Source of the DNA: Prauserella shujinwangii
GTDB lineage: Bacteria; Actinomycetota; Actinomycetes; Mycobacteriales; Pseudonocardiaceae
Reading direction: 5' to 3'
Length of the DNA stretch: 64,000 bases
Assembly (NCBI RefSeq): GCF_003001955.1
Contig: NZ_PVNH01000011.1
Coordinates: 62,001-126,000 of the forward strand
In this document: positions 63,474 to 64,000 of the stretch, piece after piece
How the letters are laid out: each line of letters begins with the position of its first letter
How positions within the stretch are numbered: the first letter of the stretch is position 1
Made by a program: the position numbers and the translations under genes
The notes under the pieces: model-generated
What the model saw: the letters and a program-made list of their open reading frames with translations, nothing else
Told to the model about the DNA's origin: nothing
Database searches by the model: none

Positions 63474-64000
63474 CTACCTCGCCTCCCTGCGGTTGGCGGT
63501 GAAGTCGTCCGGGAAGTGGGCGAGCGCGCTGCGCACGGGGTTGGGCGTGAGCCCGCCCATCGCGCACAGCGAGCCGTCGGTCATCAGTTCACAAAGGTCG
63601 TTCAGCAGCGCGAGGTTTCCCTCCGTGTCCTGGCCCCCGGTGATCTTGTCGATCACCTCGACCCCGCGAACGGCGCCCACCCGGCAGGGGGTGCACTTGC
63701 CGCAGGACTCCTCGGCGCAGAACTCCATCGCGAAGCGGGCCATCGCGGCCATGTCCACGGTGTCGTCGAACACGACGATGCCGCCGTGGCCGAGCATCGC
63801 CTCGGCCGCGGCGAAGGCCTCGTAGTCGGTGGGCAGGTCGAGCTGTTCGGCCGGCACGTACGCGCCGAGCGGCCCGCCGACCTGGACGGCGCGTACCGGC
63901 CTGCCGGAGCGGGTTCCGCCGCCGTAGTCGTTGACCAGCGTGCCGAGCGGGATACCGAACGCGGTCTCGAACACGCCGCCGCGCGCGATGTTGCCCGCGA
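63474..64000 (-). CDS. fdsB: Formate dehydrogenase beta subunit (NuoF-like), C-terminal part, cut by window edge
   Basis: The open frame runs to the window end on the minus strand ('AGNIARGGVFETAFGIPLGTL'); about 175 C-terminal residues are visible. It has the SLBB region ('PVRAVQVGGPLGAYVP') and the NADH-dehydrogenase [4Fe-4S] motif 'EFCAEESCGKCTPCRVG'. This subunit carries FMN and reduces NAD with electrons from fdsA, whose ATG starts four bases after this gene's stop. Confidence 0.9.
   Translation of the reverse strand, partial: AGNIARGGVFETAFGIPLGTLVNDYGGGTRSGRPVRAVQVGGPLGAYVPAEQLDLPTDYEAFAAAEAMLGHGGIVVFDDTVDMAAMARFAMEFCAEESCGKCTPCRVGAVRGVEVIDKITGGQDTEGNLALLNDLCELMTDGSLCAMGGLTPNPVRSALAHFPDDFTANRREAR

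Overview
The window looks like a chromosome segment of a high-GC actinomycete, most plausibly of the Pseudonocardiaceae (Amycolatopsis-like). Third codon positions are almost all G or C. There is a PknG/GlnH/GlnX operon, a mycothiol-dependent maleylpyruvate-isomerase-type enzyme, a deazaflavin-dependent nitroreductase and a SapB/AmfS-type class III lanthipeptide locus. The genus is an inference from gene content and from short palindromic intergenic repeats; no rRNA is present to confirm it. I see no insertion sequence, prophage, CRISPR array or replication origin.

Layout. 1-3.4 kb: the end of a PucR-type regulator, a BlaI/M56-peptidase pair, and three small membrane-protein genes whose two promoters carry matching BlaI-like operators. 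3.7-10.1 kb: a compact class III lanthipeptide operon made of a LanKC synthetase, a 46-codon SapB-like precursor, a strong hairpin and two ABC exporter genes. 10-12.3 kb: a thioesterase, an acyl-CoA desaturase, a 57-residue orphan ORF and a cold-shock protein. 12.4-18 kb: an acetoin-dehydrogenase-type operon acoX-acoA-acoB-acoC followed by a GAF-domain regulator. 18-22.8 kb: glnX-glnH-pknG. 22.8-30.7 kb: housekeeping and hypothetical genes, an L,D-transpeptidase, a second cold-shock protein, and a tRNA-Glu/Asp/Phe cluster with its own promoter and terminator. 30.7-37 kb: a TauE-like permease with an IclR regulator, a RecQ helicase, a DUF4383-like membrane protein, a decayed carbamoyltransferase gene and an esterase.

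37-52.3 kb is one catabolic regulon for L-rhamnose: a LacI repressor, an ABC importer (ATPase, two permeases, lipoprotein), a mutarotase, an isomerase, a secreted beta-propeller enzyme of the ulvan-lyase/rhamnosidase type, a bifunctional aldolase-dehydrogenase and a kinase. It runs directly into lutABC. The logic is complete: release rhamnose outside the cell, import it, convert it to DHAP plus L-lactaldehyde, oxidise that to L-lactate, and burn lactate to pyruvate through LutABC. Three LacI-type operator sequences flank the control region.

52.3-64 kb: a stand-alone HypF, a PAS-GGDEF-EAL signalling protein, a lone ketosynthase, a TetR-controlled deazaflavin nitroreductase with clear operators, and the fdsD-fdsA-fdsB genes of an NAD-linked molybdenum formate dehydrogenase, the last cut by the window edge. 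Many gene ends carry short perfect palindromes, and one approximately 65-bp palindromic repeat occurs twice nearly intact with a third partial copy.
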